From positions 1-64,000 of the forward strand of contig CAZWSI010000004.1 in NCBI GenBank assembly GCA_964636405.1: DNA of 64,000 nucleotides, given 5' to 3'. The translations under genes were made by a program, and so were the position numbers. This stretch comes from CAZKGE01 sp964636405. GTDB lineage: Bacteria; Bacillota; Clostridia; Christensenellales; CAG-138. Shown piece after piece: positions 15,776 through 24,299 of this stretch; within the stretch, counting starts at the first letter, position 1; each line of letters begins with the position of its first letter. The notes under the pieces are model-generated. The model did not search any database. It saw only the letters and a program-made list of their open reading frames with translations, and was not told where the DNA came from.

Positions 15776-16918
15776 TCAGCCGACGAGGAGCTTGCGGAAA
15801 ATCACGGCAATCTCCTCTACGGTCGGCACGCGGGGGTTGTTGCGCATGAGGAACATCTTGCACGCGTCGTCGGCAAAGAGCGCAATATCCGCTTCCTGCT
15901 GAAAATAGTTCGACAGGTCCTTGGGAATGTTCATGTTGCTGCACATATTCTCGACCTTCGCCACGCCCGCTTCGGCCGCTTCCGCCGCGGAAAGGCCCTC
16001 AACGGCGCAGCCAAGGGCGGCCGCCACGCGCGCGTAGCGCTCCGGCACGGTGGAGAGATTGAAGCGCATGCCGTAGGGCAGCAAAACGGCGTTGCCCAGA
16101 CCGTGGGCCACATTGTAGCGGCTCGAGAGCGGGCCGCTCATGGAGTGGATAATGCCAAGGCCGCTTTGATCCATCGCAAGGCCCGCCATAGACGCGGCCA
16201 CAGCCACGTTTTCACGCGCCTCAAGATCGTTGCCGTCGGTGTACGCGCGCTCAAGATACTTGGCAAGCAGCGAAATGGCTTCAAGCGCGAGCGCGTTGGT
16301 AAAGGGATGGTTGTTCACGCCCACATAGGCCTCGATGGCGTGGGTGAGCGCGTCCATGCCGGTGGTGGCGGTGACAAACGGAGGCAGGGAGGTCATCAGC
16401 TCCGGGTCCACGAGCGTGACGGCGGAGAAGAAGAAATCGCCGCCCACGCCCTTTTTGGTGTCGCGGTCGATGATCACGGCGGTCTTGGAGGCCTCCGAGC
16501 CCGTGCCCGCCGTGGTGGGGATGGCGATGTACGGCAGCGGCGCGTTCACCGGCTTGAGGCCGTTCCACTGGTAATCCTCCCAGGAGCCGGGATTGGTCAT
16601 CAGCATGGCCACAACCTTGGCCACGTCCATGGGGCTGCCGCCGCCGAGGCACACGATGGCGGTCGCCTCGAGCGTTCTTGCGGCCGCGAGGCAGGCCTGC
16701 ACATCCTTGGCGTGGGGGTTGGCGGGCACATCGGCAAATACATCATATTTTGCGCCGATGCCTTCGAGCACGGCGGTGACGCGCGCGGCGAGGCCGAGCT
16801 TAACGAGCATGCCGTCGGTCACAAGCAGGACGCGGCTGTCCGCGCCAAGGAAGCGGCTGAGCTCCTTGATGCTGCCGGCGCCGGAATACAGCTCGGTGGG
16901 GAAATAAAAGCGTTTCAT
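15776..16918 (-). CDS. Iron-containing alcohol dehydrogenase
   Basis: An NAD(P)-linked group III alcohol dehydrogenase, 380 residues, the normal length. The nucleotide-binding motif is GGGSPMDVAK (about 94-103). Metal ligands are visible in MDALTHAIEAYVGVNNHPF (His about 198) and in the His pair GIIHSMSGPLSSRYNVAHGLGN (about 262-283). It interconverts an aldehyde or ketone with an alcohol. The next gene upstream is an aldehyde:ferredoxin oxidoreductase, so alcohol, aldehyde and acid levels could be linked in one pathway. It has a good AGGAG site before the ATG. Confidence 0.93.
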   Translation of the reverse strand: MKRFYFPTELYSGAGSIKELSRFLGADSRVLLVTDGMLVKLGLAARVTAVLEGIGAKYDVFADVPANPHAKDVQACLAAARTLEATAIVCLGGGSPMDVAKVVAMLMTNPGSWEDYQWNGLKPVNAPLPYIAIPTTAGTGSEASKTAVIIDRDTKKGVGGDFFFSAVTLVDPELMTSLPPFVTATTGMDALTHAIEAYVGVNNHPFTNALALEAISLLAKYLERAYTDGNDLEARENVAVAASMAGLAMDQSGLGIIHSMSGPLSSRYNVAHGLGNAVLLPYGMRFNLSTVPERYARVAAALGCAVEGLSAAEAAEAGVAKVENMCSNMNIPKDLSNYFQQEADIALFADDACKMFLMRNNPRVPTVEEIAVIFRKLLVG

Positions 16919-16947
16919 GGTTGTTTCACTCCTTTTTTGGAAAAAAA

Positions 16948-18654
16948 TCAGGCAAACAGGGTGTCGGGGGCCATTTCTTCATCGGAAATGTCCCAGCGCG
17001 CGCCCGACGGAAGGGCGGGCTCGGTTTTAAAGAATTCGGGCAGGGTATCCGTTTCCGGCCCAAGGCCCGCGGCGCGGTTGAAGGCGACCTCCCTGTGCAG
17101 GGTGTCCTTGGAAAGCGCCGTCCAATCGTCGGGCGTGAAGGGAACGTCGTAGAGCGCTTGCACGCAATCGGTGATGATCTGCGGGGTCATGCCCAGCGCG
17201 CTCGTTAAAAAGGCGCACATGCCCAGGCAGTCGTAGCCCATGCGCTGGAACTGCGCGCGGCGGGAATACTCCACCTGGTTCTCCTTCTTGCTGTGATCGC
17301 CCGGGAAGAAGATGGTGAGGCCCGCCGTGTGGTCCGCGCCCATTGGGCAGGTGGCGAAGGTTACGCCCGTGCCCTTGATCACGCGCGGGTCGTAAGCGGA
17401 CAGGGTCTGCTTTTTCACCGTCGGCACGCGGCGCACGCCCAGCGTTTCGCCCGCGCGGAACGCGCCGCTGCCCGCGATGCGCCCCTCGGGCGTGCCGGTT
17501 TTTACGCCCTCCATGATGCGGCGGAAGCCCTCGTAATCGCCAAAGGTCACAAGCGAGCCGTTTTCGGCCATGACGCCCAACGCCCCGCCGATTTCAATGC
17601 TGTCGACGCCCGCGTCGTTGGCGATATAGTTGAGCTCCGCGATTTGATCCAGCGAGCGGAGGCCGAGGTTGGAGCCCATGAGCACGAGCGTTTCGTATTC
17701 CACGGGCGCGACGATTTCCTTGCCCTCGGCATTGGGGAAGGCGTTGGAGCACTTGACGAGACACCCGGCCATGCAGCCTTCGGTATTCGTGCCGCCGCCG
17801 CGCGCGTTGATAAGATCGTGCATGCTCTCGCCGCTGATGCAATCTCCCTCGTCGAGGTGGCCGTATTTAAAATTGCAGGTGGGCAGCGCGCCCACGGCCT
17901 GCATGGGCGCGAAGGTGGAGGACGTGCCGTATTCGCGCAGCACGGTTACGCGCGGGGAATCCCGAACGGTGTCGTTGAGCTTTGCGCGCGCGGCGCGGAA
18001 CGCCTCGCAGGAGACGCGCTCGTTCTTGTACGCGCCACGGCGGCTTACGACCATGGCCTTTACGCCCTTGTCGCAAAGCACCGCGCCAAGGCCACCGCGC
18101 GCGGCCATGCGCGAGGGGCGGCCGTACATATCGGTGATGGCGATGGCGGAGGAGAGCATGCGAAATTCTGCCGCCTGCCCAAGGGTGAGCAGGGCGCTGT
18201 TTTTGCCAAAGCGCGCTTGCAGCTTTTCGGCGCAGGCATAGTTGCCAAGGCCCAGCAAATCGGACGCGTCCTCAAAGCTTACCTCGCCCTTTTCATCCAC
18301 GACGAGCAAATACTTCGCGTTATCCTCGGCGCGATCCTCGAAAATGATGGCGCGGCAGCCGAGCTTGGCGAGGGTATCGCCCATCACGCCGCCCGCGTTG
18401 GATTCCTTAATGCCGCCGGTGAGCGGGCTTTTGCCGCCAATGCTGAGGCGGCCGGAGCTGGTAATGCCCGTGCCGGCCAAAGCGCCGTTTGTCATGATAA
18501 TCTTGTTGTCCGGGGAGAAGGGCTCCGCTTCGGGGGGAACCTCGCTGCCCAGAATGCGCGCAATCAGCGCGCGGCCGCCGATGAGCAGCGCGTCGCCGGA
18601 AAGCGTTTCGCGCCGCACCGAGCGCTCCTTCATGTTGATGCGAAGCAGATACAT
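16948..18654 (-). CDS. Aldehyde:ferredoxin oxidoreductase family protein (tungsten enzyme), second copy
   Basis: A 568-residue member of the tungsten-pterin aldehyde oxidoreductase family, shorter and clearly different from the one at 7326. The N-terminal pterin domain has GGKSPLTGGIKESNAGG (about 73-89). The cluster motif reads CMAGCLVKC (about 289-297), so its spacing is CxxxCxxxC rather than the CxxCxxxC of the first copy; a late Cys pair is in GYDCLGMC. It has no ferredoxin next to it, but the operon encodes one further upstream. Its start lies four bases after the GntR regulator gene. It likely oxidises or reduces an aldehyde formed in this operon's pathway (inference). Confidence 0.88.
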   Translation of the reverse strand: MYLLRINMKERSVRRETLSGDALLIGGRALIARILGSEVPPEAEPFSPDNKIIMTNGALAGTGITSSGRLSIGGKSPLTGGIKESNAGGVMGDTLAKLGCRAIIFEDRAEDNAKYLLVVDEKGEVSFEDASDLLGLGNYACAEKLQARFGKNSALLTLGQAAEFRMLSSAIAITDMYGRPSRMAARGGLGAVLCDKGVKAMVVSRRGAYKNERVSCEAFRAARAKLNDTVRDSPRVTVLREYGTSSTFAPMQAVGALPTCNFKYGHLDEGDCISGESMHDLINARGGGTNTEGCMAGCLVKCSNAFPNAEGKEIVAPVEYETLVLMGSNLGLRSLDQIAELNYIANDAGVDSIEIGGALGVMAENGSLVTFGDYEGFRRIMEGVKTGTPEGRIAGSGAFRAGETLGVRRVPTVKKQTLSAYDPRVIKGTGVTFATCPMGADHTAGLTIFFPGDHSKKENQVEYSRRAQFQRMGYDCLGMCAFLTSALGMTPQIITDCVQALYDVPFTPDDWTALSKDTLHREVAFNRAAGLGPETDTLPEFFKTEPALPSGARWDISDEEMAPDTLFA

Positions 18655-18658
18655 GGCT

Positions 18659-19423
18659 CTATTTCACCTTTCTTGTGGACGGGGCCGGCGTTACCTCCAT
18701 GCTGTTGTAGCGCTTCAGCATGGAGAGCTGGACGACGTCGAGATTGAAATGGTTGTATGAAACGCTTACAACCTCGTCGTAGTAATTGTAGAAGGCTTCC
18801 TCAAGCAGCAGCAGCGGCGCGCCCTCGGCCACCTCCATGAGCTTGGCCTTGTACGCGTCGGCCTGCATAATGCGGAACATGACCTGCGCCTGCTCGATCT
18901 CCTGCGAGCAATACTTTTTGAGGTATTCAAAAAGCGTGCTGTCGCCCGTGGGCGCGCGGCGCTCCATGATGATGATGTCGCGCGGCACGTAGTTGCGGCA
19001 GAAGATGGCGGGCCGGTCGTCGGCATAGTATACCCGTTCGGTGTATTCAAGCTGCGCGTCGAGGCTCAGGCCCAGCCGCTCGCGGGTAAAGGACTGGATA
19101 TCGGCCCGGTCGTCGGCGCCCGTAATGAGCTTGACGGAGGGCGTATAGCCGCCGTCGGCGATGAGGTCGTTAAAGTCCGTAATGAGGTCGATGCGCATGC
19201 GTGTGGCAAAGGCGCTCGGATGCAAAAAATTGCCCACGCTGTGCTTTTTCGACACGTAGCCCTTAACCTCGAGATCCTTGAGGATCTCCCGCAGCGTGCC
19301 CCGGCTGCAATCGAGTAGCTCGGTGAGCACTTCCTCGGTGGGGAGCTTGTTTGCGGAGAACTTGCGCTCCCGCATGATGGACATGAGAAGCTCATACTTT
19401 TCGGAAAACGTGGATGAGGCCAT
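18659..19423 (-). CDS. GntR family transcription regulator, HutC/UTRA subfamily
   Basis: A 254-residue regulator with an N-terminal winged helix-turn-helix (about 8-70, containing LPTEEVLTELLDCSRGTLREILKDLEVKGYV) and a C-terminal UTRA effector domain (about 90-240) that binds a small ligand. In this subfamily the effector is usually a substrate or intermediate of the controlled pathway. It lies inside the 18-gene operon between the methyltransferase and the second aldehyde oxidoreductase genes, so it is probably an autoregulated repressor of the whole module. A likely place for its operator is the leader or promoter near 30.6 kb. Confidence 0.92.
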   Translation of the reverse strand: MASSTFSEKYELLMSIMRERKFSANKLPTEEVLTELLDCSRGTLREILKDLEVKGYVSKKHSVGNFLHPSAFATRMRIDLITDFNDLIADGGYTPSVKLITGADDRADIQSFTRERLGLSLDAQLEYTERVYYADDRPAIFCRNYVPRDIIIMERRAPTGDSTLFEYLKKYCSQEIEQAQVMFRIMQADAYKAKLMEVAEGAPLLLLEEAFYNYYDEVVSVSYNHFNLDVVQLSMLKRYNSMEVTPAPSTRKVK

Positions 19424-19480
19424 GCGCGCTTCCTTTCTTTCTCCGCCGCGTACGCGGGAGCGTCCAATGGAGGGCCCCGT

Positions 19481-20299
19481 TTACCGAAGCTGCTGCTCGA
19501 TTTCGTAATGCAGCGCGCCTTCGCGGAAGGCCTCAATGTAATTCATGCAGTATTCGTCCTCGCCCATGAGCGTGTTGAGCGCGGTGAGATACGCGCGCAT
19601 GCGGGGGGAGAGGATCATCAGCGACGAATCCTGGCCGGCGCCCGCGCAGGCGGCCATGAGGTTGACGGTGAGCAGCTCGGGCTCCGGGAGGCCGTGACAC
19701 ACGTTGTCGCCGCCGCAGATGATGTGATATTCGGGGCGCTGGGCCTTGATTTGCCGCACCGCGTCGAGGAAGATCGATACGCCGTCCTCGCGCACAGAAA
19801 GCGGCGGGAGCAGCGGATCGAGATAAAGATCGTCCGCCGAAAGGCCGTATTCCGCGAGCATGGCCGCCACCTTGGGCAGCAGCGCCACGCGCTGCGCAGC
19901 GGTCTTGGGAATGCCCGTTTCGTCGTGCAGCAGCACGATGACGCGCGCCTTGTATTGCTTGGCAAGCGGCAACATTTTGCTCATGCGCTCCTTTTCGAGC
20001 GTCGTGGAGTTGATGAAGGGCCGCCCATAGGTGCAGTGGGGCAGCACGGCCGCCTGAATGGCCGCGTCGGGCGTGTCCACGCAGAGCGGGGCCTTCACGC
20101 GCGCGGAAAGCACGTCGGCAAGCCAGATCATATCTTCTTGCTCGGTATCGTGCCGGTTGCCGCAATTGATGTCGATTGCGCCCGCGCCGTAGGCGAGCTG
20201 CGCCTCGGCCTCGGCTACGATTGCGTTTGCGTCGCGCGCGGCAATGCGCTCTCCCATGCCGGGAATGCCGGCGTTAAGCTTTGCGCCAATGATAAACAT
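19481..20299 (-). CDS. Methyltetrahydrofolate:corrinoid methyltransferase-like protein (DHPS fold)
   Basis: 272 residues of the pterin-binding TIM-barrel family (AcsE/MeTr, MtgA, MtvA), which moves a methyl group between tetrahydrofolate and a corrinoid protein. Visible conserved parts are GAGAIDINCGNR (about 39-50), APLCVDTPDAAIQA, RPFINSTTLEKERM, LLHDETGIPKTAAQR, DLYLDPLLPPLS and CGGDNVCHGLPEPELL. The N-terminal INxxxK-type sequence is IIGAKLNAGIPGM. No corrinoid protein or corrinoid-reductive activator gene lies in this operon, so the methyl acceptor must be elsewhere or the reaction differs. It has a strong AAGGAGG site before the ATG. Confidence 0.88.
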   Translation of the reverse strand: MFIIGAKLNAGIPGMGERIAARDANAIVAEAEAQLAYGAGAIDINCGNRHDTEQEDMIWLADVLSARVKAPLCVDTPDAAIQAAVLPHCTYGRPFINSTTLEKERMSKMLPLAKQYKARVIVLLHDETGIPKTAAQRVALLPKVAAMLAEYGLSADDLYLDPLLPPLSVREDGVSIFLDAVRQIKAQRPEYHIICGGDNVCHGLPEPELLTVNLMAACAGAGQDSSLMILSPRMRAYLTALNTLMGEDEYCMNYIEAFREGALHYEIEQQLR

Positions 20300-20313
20300 G
20301 GGATCGTTCCTCC

Positions 20314-20736
20314 TTATTCTTCGGCTTTTATGCGTTTCATGCCTCGAACGGCATAAGCAAATTCCCTGGGCACGCTCATGCGCACGACGGCGGTCTGGTG
20401 ATTCGCCTTGCGGACGATCACCTGTTCAACGCGCCCGGCGCAGACCGTTTCGCCCTCGTTGTTGCGGGCCTCCACCTCCATGCCCTCCGTCGGGTACGGC
20501 AGGTATTCGTAGGGAAAATCCAGCGACGCGCGCCCCGGCGCAAAATCCTCGTCCACGAGGAAGCAGGCCTGGCCGGGGCAGGCAGCCACGCACAGGCCGC
20601 AGCCCGTGCATTTATCGCGATCGGTTTGGGGTAGATTGGTAATCTCCTCGCCGATGCGGATGGCCCCGGAGGGGCAGGCGTGCTGGCAGGGGTCGCAGGG
20701 GATGTGCTCCTTGCAGTCAATAAAGATCTTTCGCAT
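20314..20736 (-). CDS. 4Fe-4S dicluster ferredoxin-like protein with a C-terminal extension
   Basis: 140 residues. Two cysteine clusters, CDPCQHACP (with a Cys just before, about 8-22) and CTGCGLCVAACPGQACF (about 43-59), can hold two 4Fe-4S clusters. The last 75 residues form an unrelated, probably beta-rich domain ending in a basic tail. Such proteins pass electrons within a dehydrogenase complex. It lies between an amidohydrolase and the methyltransferase gene, 14 bases before the latter. Likely partners are the HcnAB-like flavoprotein or the second aldehyde oxidoreductase (inference). Confidence 0.85.
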   Translation of the reverse strand: MRKIFIDCKEHIPCDPCQHACPSGAIRIGEEITNLPQTDRDKCTGCGLCVAACPGQACFLVDEDFAPGRASLDFPYEYLPYPTEGMEVEARNNEGETVCAGRVEQVIVRKANHQTAVVRMSVPREFAYAVRGMKRIKAEE

Positions 20737-20742
20737 AGCGCT

Positions 20743-22083
20743 TCAGCTCCCGGCGGCGATTTTCTTTTTGCCCTCGCCATAGCGCAGCAGGGCAAGGTCG
20801 GTCGCCTTCTTGATCTCCGCCTTTTCATCGATGGTCGTAAGCACGCCGTCGTCGAGCACGAGCTTGCCGTTGATGATCACGGTCTTGACGTCCTGCTCCT
20901 TGCCGCAGTACACGAGGTTTTGCATCACGTCGTGCACAGGCCCGAAGTGGGCGTTGACATAATCGAGCAGGATCACGTCGGCCAGCTTGCCCTCCTCGAG
21001 CACGCCCGCGTCGATGCCCAGCAGCTCCGCGCCCGTTTGGGTGGCCGCGCGGAAAATCTCGTTTGCGGACATGGCGGCGGGATTGAGATATTTCAGCTTT
21101 TGCATCATAAGGCCCGTGCGCATATCCTCGAACATGTCGAGCAAATCGTTCGAGGCCGCGCCGTCGGTGCCGACGACCACCGGCACGCCCCGCTCGAGGT
21201 ATTCCTTCACGGGCGCGATGCCGCTGCCAAGCTTCATATTGCTCTTGGGGTTATAGCACACCGACACGCCGCAGTCCTGCGCCATTTGCATCTCCTCCGG
21301 CGTAAACTGTACGCCGTGCACGGCGCAGAAGGGCTTGTCGAGGAAGCCGATGCTCTTGAGGTACGCCAGCGGCGTCATGCCCACGTCCTTGATGGACTGC
21401 TCGATTTCCCAAGGGTTTTCGGACACGTGGCAGAATACGTTCAGCTCGCGCTCGGCGGCGGTGTCCCGAATCCAGGTGAGAAACTCCGGCGTGCAGATAA
21501 ACGGGGTGCTCGGCGCCATGGCGACCTTGAGCAGGCCCTTGTTGTGCCACTTGTCGATGGTGGCAAGCGCCGTGCGATAGCGCACCTCGTCGCTGACCAT
21601 CAGCTCCTTGGGCACCCAGCGGTTCACGAGCTGCAGCGCGGCCACGCCCCGCACGCCCACGTCCACCCAGCTTTCAAAGAGCGCGTCGTAAATGATATCC
21701 ATGTCCACGAAGGTGGTGATGCCGCTTCGGAGCTGCTCGACCGCACCCAGCAGGCCGTAGTAATACACCAGATCGTAGTTGTTCTCCTCCTTGATGTGCT
21801 TTTTGATCACGCCCGAGAAGGGGAAGGTCACTTCCTCGCACCAGGGCATGAGCAGCAGATCCTCCCGGCAGCCCTTGAGCATGTTCTGGTAAAGGTGCGT
21901 GTGGGCGTTGACAAAGCCCGGGGAAACGATCTTGCCGCGTCCGTCGAGCACGCGCTCGCAGCCCTCGGCGGGCAAGCCCTGCCCGATGGCCTTGATGCGC
22001 TCGCCGTCGATGAGCACGTCGGCGCCCCGCAGCACCGTGATTGCGTTTTGAATGACAAAATCCGCGTTTTGAATGAGAATCAT
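20743..22083 (-). CDS. Metal-dependent amidohydrolase (COG0402; SsnA/AtzA/MtaD-like)
   Basis: A 446-residue TIM-barrel hydrolase. The metal-binding start FVNAHTHLYQN (about 57-67) is the usual HxH motif. Further ligands are likely the His in FCHVSENP and in CAVHGVQ, and the final Asp in VGTDGAASNDLLD (about 301-313), the signature of the cytosine/guanine/atrazine deaminase group. Members deaminate or dechlorinate N-heterocycles such as guanine, pterins, methylthioadenosine or triazines. It starts inside the stop region of the second amidohydrolase gene (four-base overlap). This suggests that the operon's substrate contains a cyclic amidine or related C-N bond (inference). Confidence 0.88.
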   Translation of the reverse strand: MILIQNADFVIQNAITVLRGADVLIDGERIKAIGQGLPAEGCERVLDGRGKIVSPGFVNAHTHLYQNMLKGCREDLLLMPWCEEVTFPFSGVIKKHIKEENNYDLVYYYGLLGAVEQLRSGITTFVDMDIIYDALFESWVDVGVRGVAALQLVNRWVPKELMVSDEVRYRTALATIDKWHNKGLLKVAMAPSTPFICTPEFLTWIRDTAAERELNVFCHVSENPWEIEQSIKDVGMTPLAYLKSIGFLDKPFCAVHGVQFTPEEMQMAQDCGVSVCYNPKSNMKLGSGIAPVKEYLERGVPVVVGTDGAASNDLLDMFEDMRTGLMMQKLKYLNPAAMSANEIFRAATQTGAELLGIDAGVLEEGKLADVILLDYVNAHFGPVHDVMQNLVYCGKEQDVKTVIINGKLVLDDGVLTTIDEKAEIKKATDLALLRYGEGKKKIAAGS

Positions 22084-22931
22084 AGCAAAGCCCCGCTTTC
22101 TCGCAGTATTCTTTCGGCGTTGCCGCCGAGCATTTTTTGGATTGCCTGCTCCGACATGCCGCTCTCCTCCATGCCGGGCCTATAGCGCGCGGGCGAAACC
22201 AGCGGATAATCGCTGCCAAAGAGGAGCTTGTCCGTCAGGCCGTGCGCCTCCGCCACCCGGTAGATCTCGCTTCCGTAGAGGAAGATGCTCGCCGCGTTGT
22301 CGTAGTATACGTTGCGGAGCTTCTCCTTCATTTCGGGCATGAGTTCGTAAAAGCACATGCCGCCGCCCCAGTGCGCGAGCACCACGGTCAAATGGGGGTA
22401 GCGCTCGATAAAGGACTCGAACTCCGGCAGGCGGGTGTTCGTTTTGCCCTCGTAATAGTGGCCAACAGGCTCGTTTGCGTGCAGGATCAGGGGCAAGCGC
22501 AGCGTTTCGCACACGCGCGCGAAGCCGTCGGTCGTCTTCGCGTCGGTGAGTTGAAAGGGCTGCCCCGCCGGGAACAGCTCGCCCACGCCGTGAAGGCCGC
22601 CCGCATGGCAGCGCAGCATTTCCTTCTCCATGCCCGGCGCGCCCGGCACCACGCTCATAAAGCCGATGATCCTGCCGGGGAAGCGTCTTTGCGCCTCCAT
22701 GGTATAGTCGTTGACCATGCGGCAAAGGCCCATGTCCGTAAAGGAAAAGCCAAAGGCCACCGCCGCGTCGAAGCCGGTTTTGTCCAGCTCCGCCACGAGG
22801 GTGTCCGCGTCCGCCATTTTATTTTTGGGGGAGCCGGCCAGGAGTTTCCAGTAGGGCTCGTTGGCGCAGGTTGTGCGCCAGGAGGCGATCAGCTCCGGGG
22901 GGGTTAAGTGGACGTGAAAATCAATTTTCAT
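22080..22931 (-). CDS. Amidohydrolase-2 family (ACMSD-like) TIM-barrel hydrolase or decarboxylase
   Basis: 283 residues beginning KIDFHVHLTPPEL, the HxH metal site of the amidohydrolase-2 family. It continues with PLILHANEPVGHYYEG (about 166-181), LAHWGGGMCFYEL (about 207-219) and the final metal Asp in KLLFGSDYPLVSPARY (about 253-268). Relatives hydrolyse lactones or amides, or decarboxylate acids without oxygen. The start is at MKIDFHVHL (22931), overlapping the preceding stop by 11 bases; the longer frame upstream is inside that gene. Two different amidohydrolases in tandem suggest two successive hydrolytic steps. Confidence 0.88.
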   Translation of the reverse strand: MKIDFHVHLTPPELIASWRTTCANEPYWKLLAGSPKNKMADADTLVAELDKTGFDAAVAFGFSFTDMGLCRMVNDYTMEAQRRFPGRIIGFMSVVPGAPGMEKEMLRCHAGGLHGVGELFPAGQPFQLTDAKTTDGFARVCETLRLPLILHANEPVGHYYEGKTNTRLPEFESFIERYPHLTVVLAHWGGGMCFYELMPEMKEKLRNVYYDNAASIFLYGSEIYRVAEAHGLTDKLLFGSDYPLVSPARYRPGMEESGMSEQAIQKMLGGNAERILRESGALL

Positions 22932-23232
22932 CTTCTTCGTCACCGTCCTTGGTGGCCGCAATCAGCCCCAGCGAAAGCGGTGTGACCGGGATGCGGATGC
23001 TGCCCGGCAAAAAACGATCCACCGGCATTTGATAATAGGCCGAAAGCATGCGCGCAATGAGGCGCTTGCAGGTGCGGCCCTGACAAAAGCCCATGCCCGC
23101 GCGCGTGCGCTTTTTAATCGCGTCGAGCGAATCCGCCCCCGCGCGCATGGCCTCCATGATTTCTTCCTTTGTGACCTCCTCGCAGCGGCAGACGATCTCC
23201 CGCTCCGCTTTTACGCCCGCTTGCTGTTCCAT
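22921..23232 (-). CDS. BFD-like 2Fe-2S binding protein
   Basis: 103 residues with the bacterioferritin-associated-ferredoxin-type cluster: VCRCEEVTKEEI (CxC about 15-17) and GMGFCQGRTCKRLI (Cys about 50 and 55), the four ligands of a 2Fe-2S centre. This domain is normally fused to, or follows, HcnB/sarcosine-oxidase-alpha-type flavoproteins. Here it is a separate gene whose start overlaps the HcnB-like gene by 22 bases. It is therefore almost certainly a third small subunit of that dehydrogenase. The tail is acidic (DGDEEDEN). Confidence 0.9.
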   Translation of the reverse strand: MEQQAGVKAEREIVCRCEEVTKEEIMEAMRAGADSLDAIKKRTRAGMGFCQGRTCKRLIARMLSAYYQMPVDRFLPGSIRIPVTPLSLGLIAATKDGDEEDEN

Positions 23233-24299
23233 ATTGCCTCCTTGGCGGCGCGGCGCTTCTCTCCGAAGGGGCCCGCCCGCAGGATGTCCAGTCTGTGCAT
23301 GATGGCGCGCTTGCCGCATGCATAGGCCTCCGCGTCCATATACCCCAGCGTAAAGGCCGCGCGCAGGCCCGCCATGCGGCCCTCGTCGAGCGCGGTGCTG
23401 GCCTCCTCGATGCCCGCGAGGTCGCCCGCCACGAGGATGCGGCTGTCGCTTGTTTCCATATCCTCGCTGTGGCCCGGCAGCATGCCGCCGAGCGCGGGGG
23501 AATACACCATATCGCACTTGCTCACGCTCGCAAGCTCGACGCGCGGCGTGAGACCTACGGCAAGGCAGAGCGTATCGCAGGGGATATTGCGCTCCGTGCC
23601 GGGCACGGGGTTAAAGCTCGCGTCCACCTGCGCGATATCCACGCTTTCGAGCGACTCCCCGCCGCATGCGCGCACCACGGTGTGCGAAAGCAGGATGGGC
23701 ACGCCCGCGCGCTTGACCTTGGCCGCGTGCACGCCGTAGCCCGCCACCCTGGGCACCGCCTCCAAAATGGCCAGCACATCCGCGCCCGCCTGCATGAGCT
23801 GATAGCTCACGATCAGGCCCACGTTGCCCGAGCCGACCATCACAAAGCGCTTGCCGGGCAAAACGTGGTATACGTTTGCCATGGTCTGCGCCGCGCCCGC
23901 CGTAATCACGCCCGGAAGCGTGCAGCCGGGGAAGCTGAGCGCGTTTTCCGAAGCGCCGGTGGCCAGCACAATGCGCTTTCCCCGGCAGCGGAAGGAGCCT
24001 TCACCGTCACTCGCCGTTACGCTTCCGTCCGGGAATACGCCCCATACCTTGGTGCCGAGGCGGAAATCCACGCCCAGAGCGTGCGCCTCCTCGAGCAGAT
24101 TTTGGCCTATGATAAAGCCCCGCGTGCCCGCGTAATGCTCCTGCGAGCCGAAGAACTTATGGATTTGTTTAAAAAGCTGGCCGCCCGGACGGGCGTTTTC
24201 ATCCAGCAGCAGCACGCTTGCTCCCGCCTTGGCCGCCTCGATGGAAGCGCCCAGACCGGCGGGACCCGCGCCGACGACGATGAGATCATATTCCTTCAT
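23211..24299 (-). CDS. FAD/NAD(P)-dependent oxidoreductase, HcnB / opine-oxidase A-like
   Basis: 362 residues. The N-terminal dinucleotide fold DLIVVGAGPAGLGASIEAAKAG binds FAD, and a second Rossmann motif FVMVGSGNVGLIVSYQLM lies at about 170-187. The family-typical ILVAGDLAGIEEASTALDEGRMAGL closes the FAD site (about 296-320). Homologues are the middle subunit of cyanide synthase, opine oxidases and D-proline dehydrogenases, where an HcnC-type subunit oxidises a C-N bond and this subunit relays electrons. It overlaps the 2Fe-2S gene upstream (ATGA) and the BFD-like gene downstream. The matching HcnC-like subunit is at 28305 in the same operon. Confidence 0.9.
   Translation of the reverse strand: MKEYDLIVVGAGPAGLGASIEAAKAGASVLLLDENARPGGQLFKQIHKFFGSQEHYAGTRGFIIGQNLLEEAHALGVDFRLGTKVWGVFPDGSVTASDGEGSFRCRGKRIVLATGASENALSFPGCTLPGVITAGAAQTMANVYHVLPGKRFVMVGSGNVGLIVSYQLMQAGADVLAILEAVPRVAGYGVHAAKVKRAGVPILLSHTVVRACGGESLESVDIAQVDASFNPVPGTERNIPCDTLCLAVGLTPRVELASVSKCDMVYSPALGGMLPGHSEDMETSDSRILVAGDLAGIEEASTALDEGRMAGLRAAFTLGYMDAEAYACGKRAIMHRLDILRAGPFGEKRRAAKEAIWNSKRA

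Noticed and set aside
20743..22083. Part of an anaerobic purine-degradation cluster (SsnA plus carbamate kinase)
   Set aside because: No xanthine dehydrogenase, YgeX/YgeY, YgfK or hydantoinase genes are nearby, and the carbamate kinase is about 17 kb away next to housekeeping genes.
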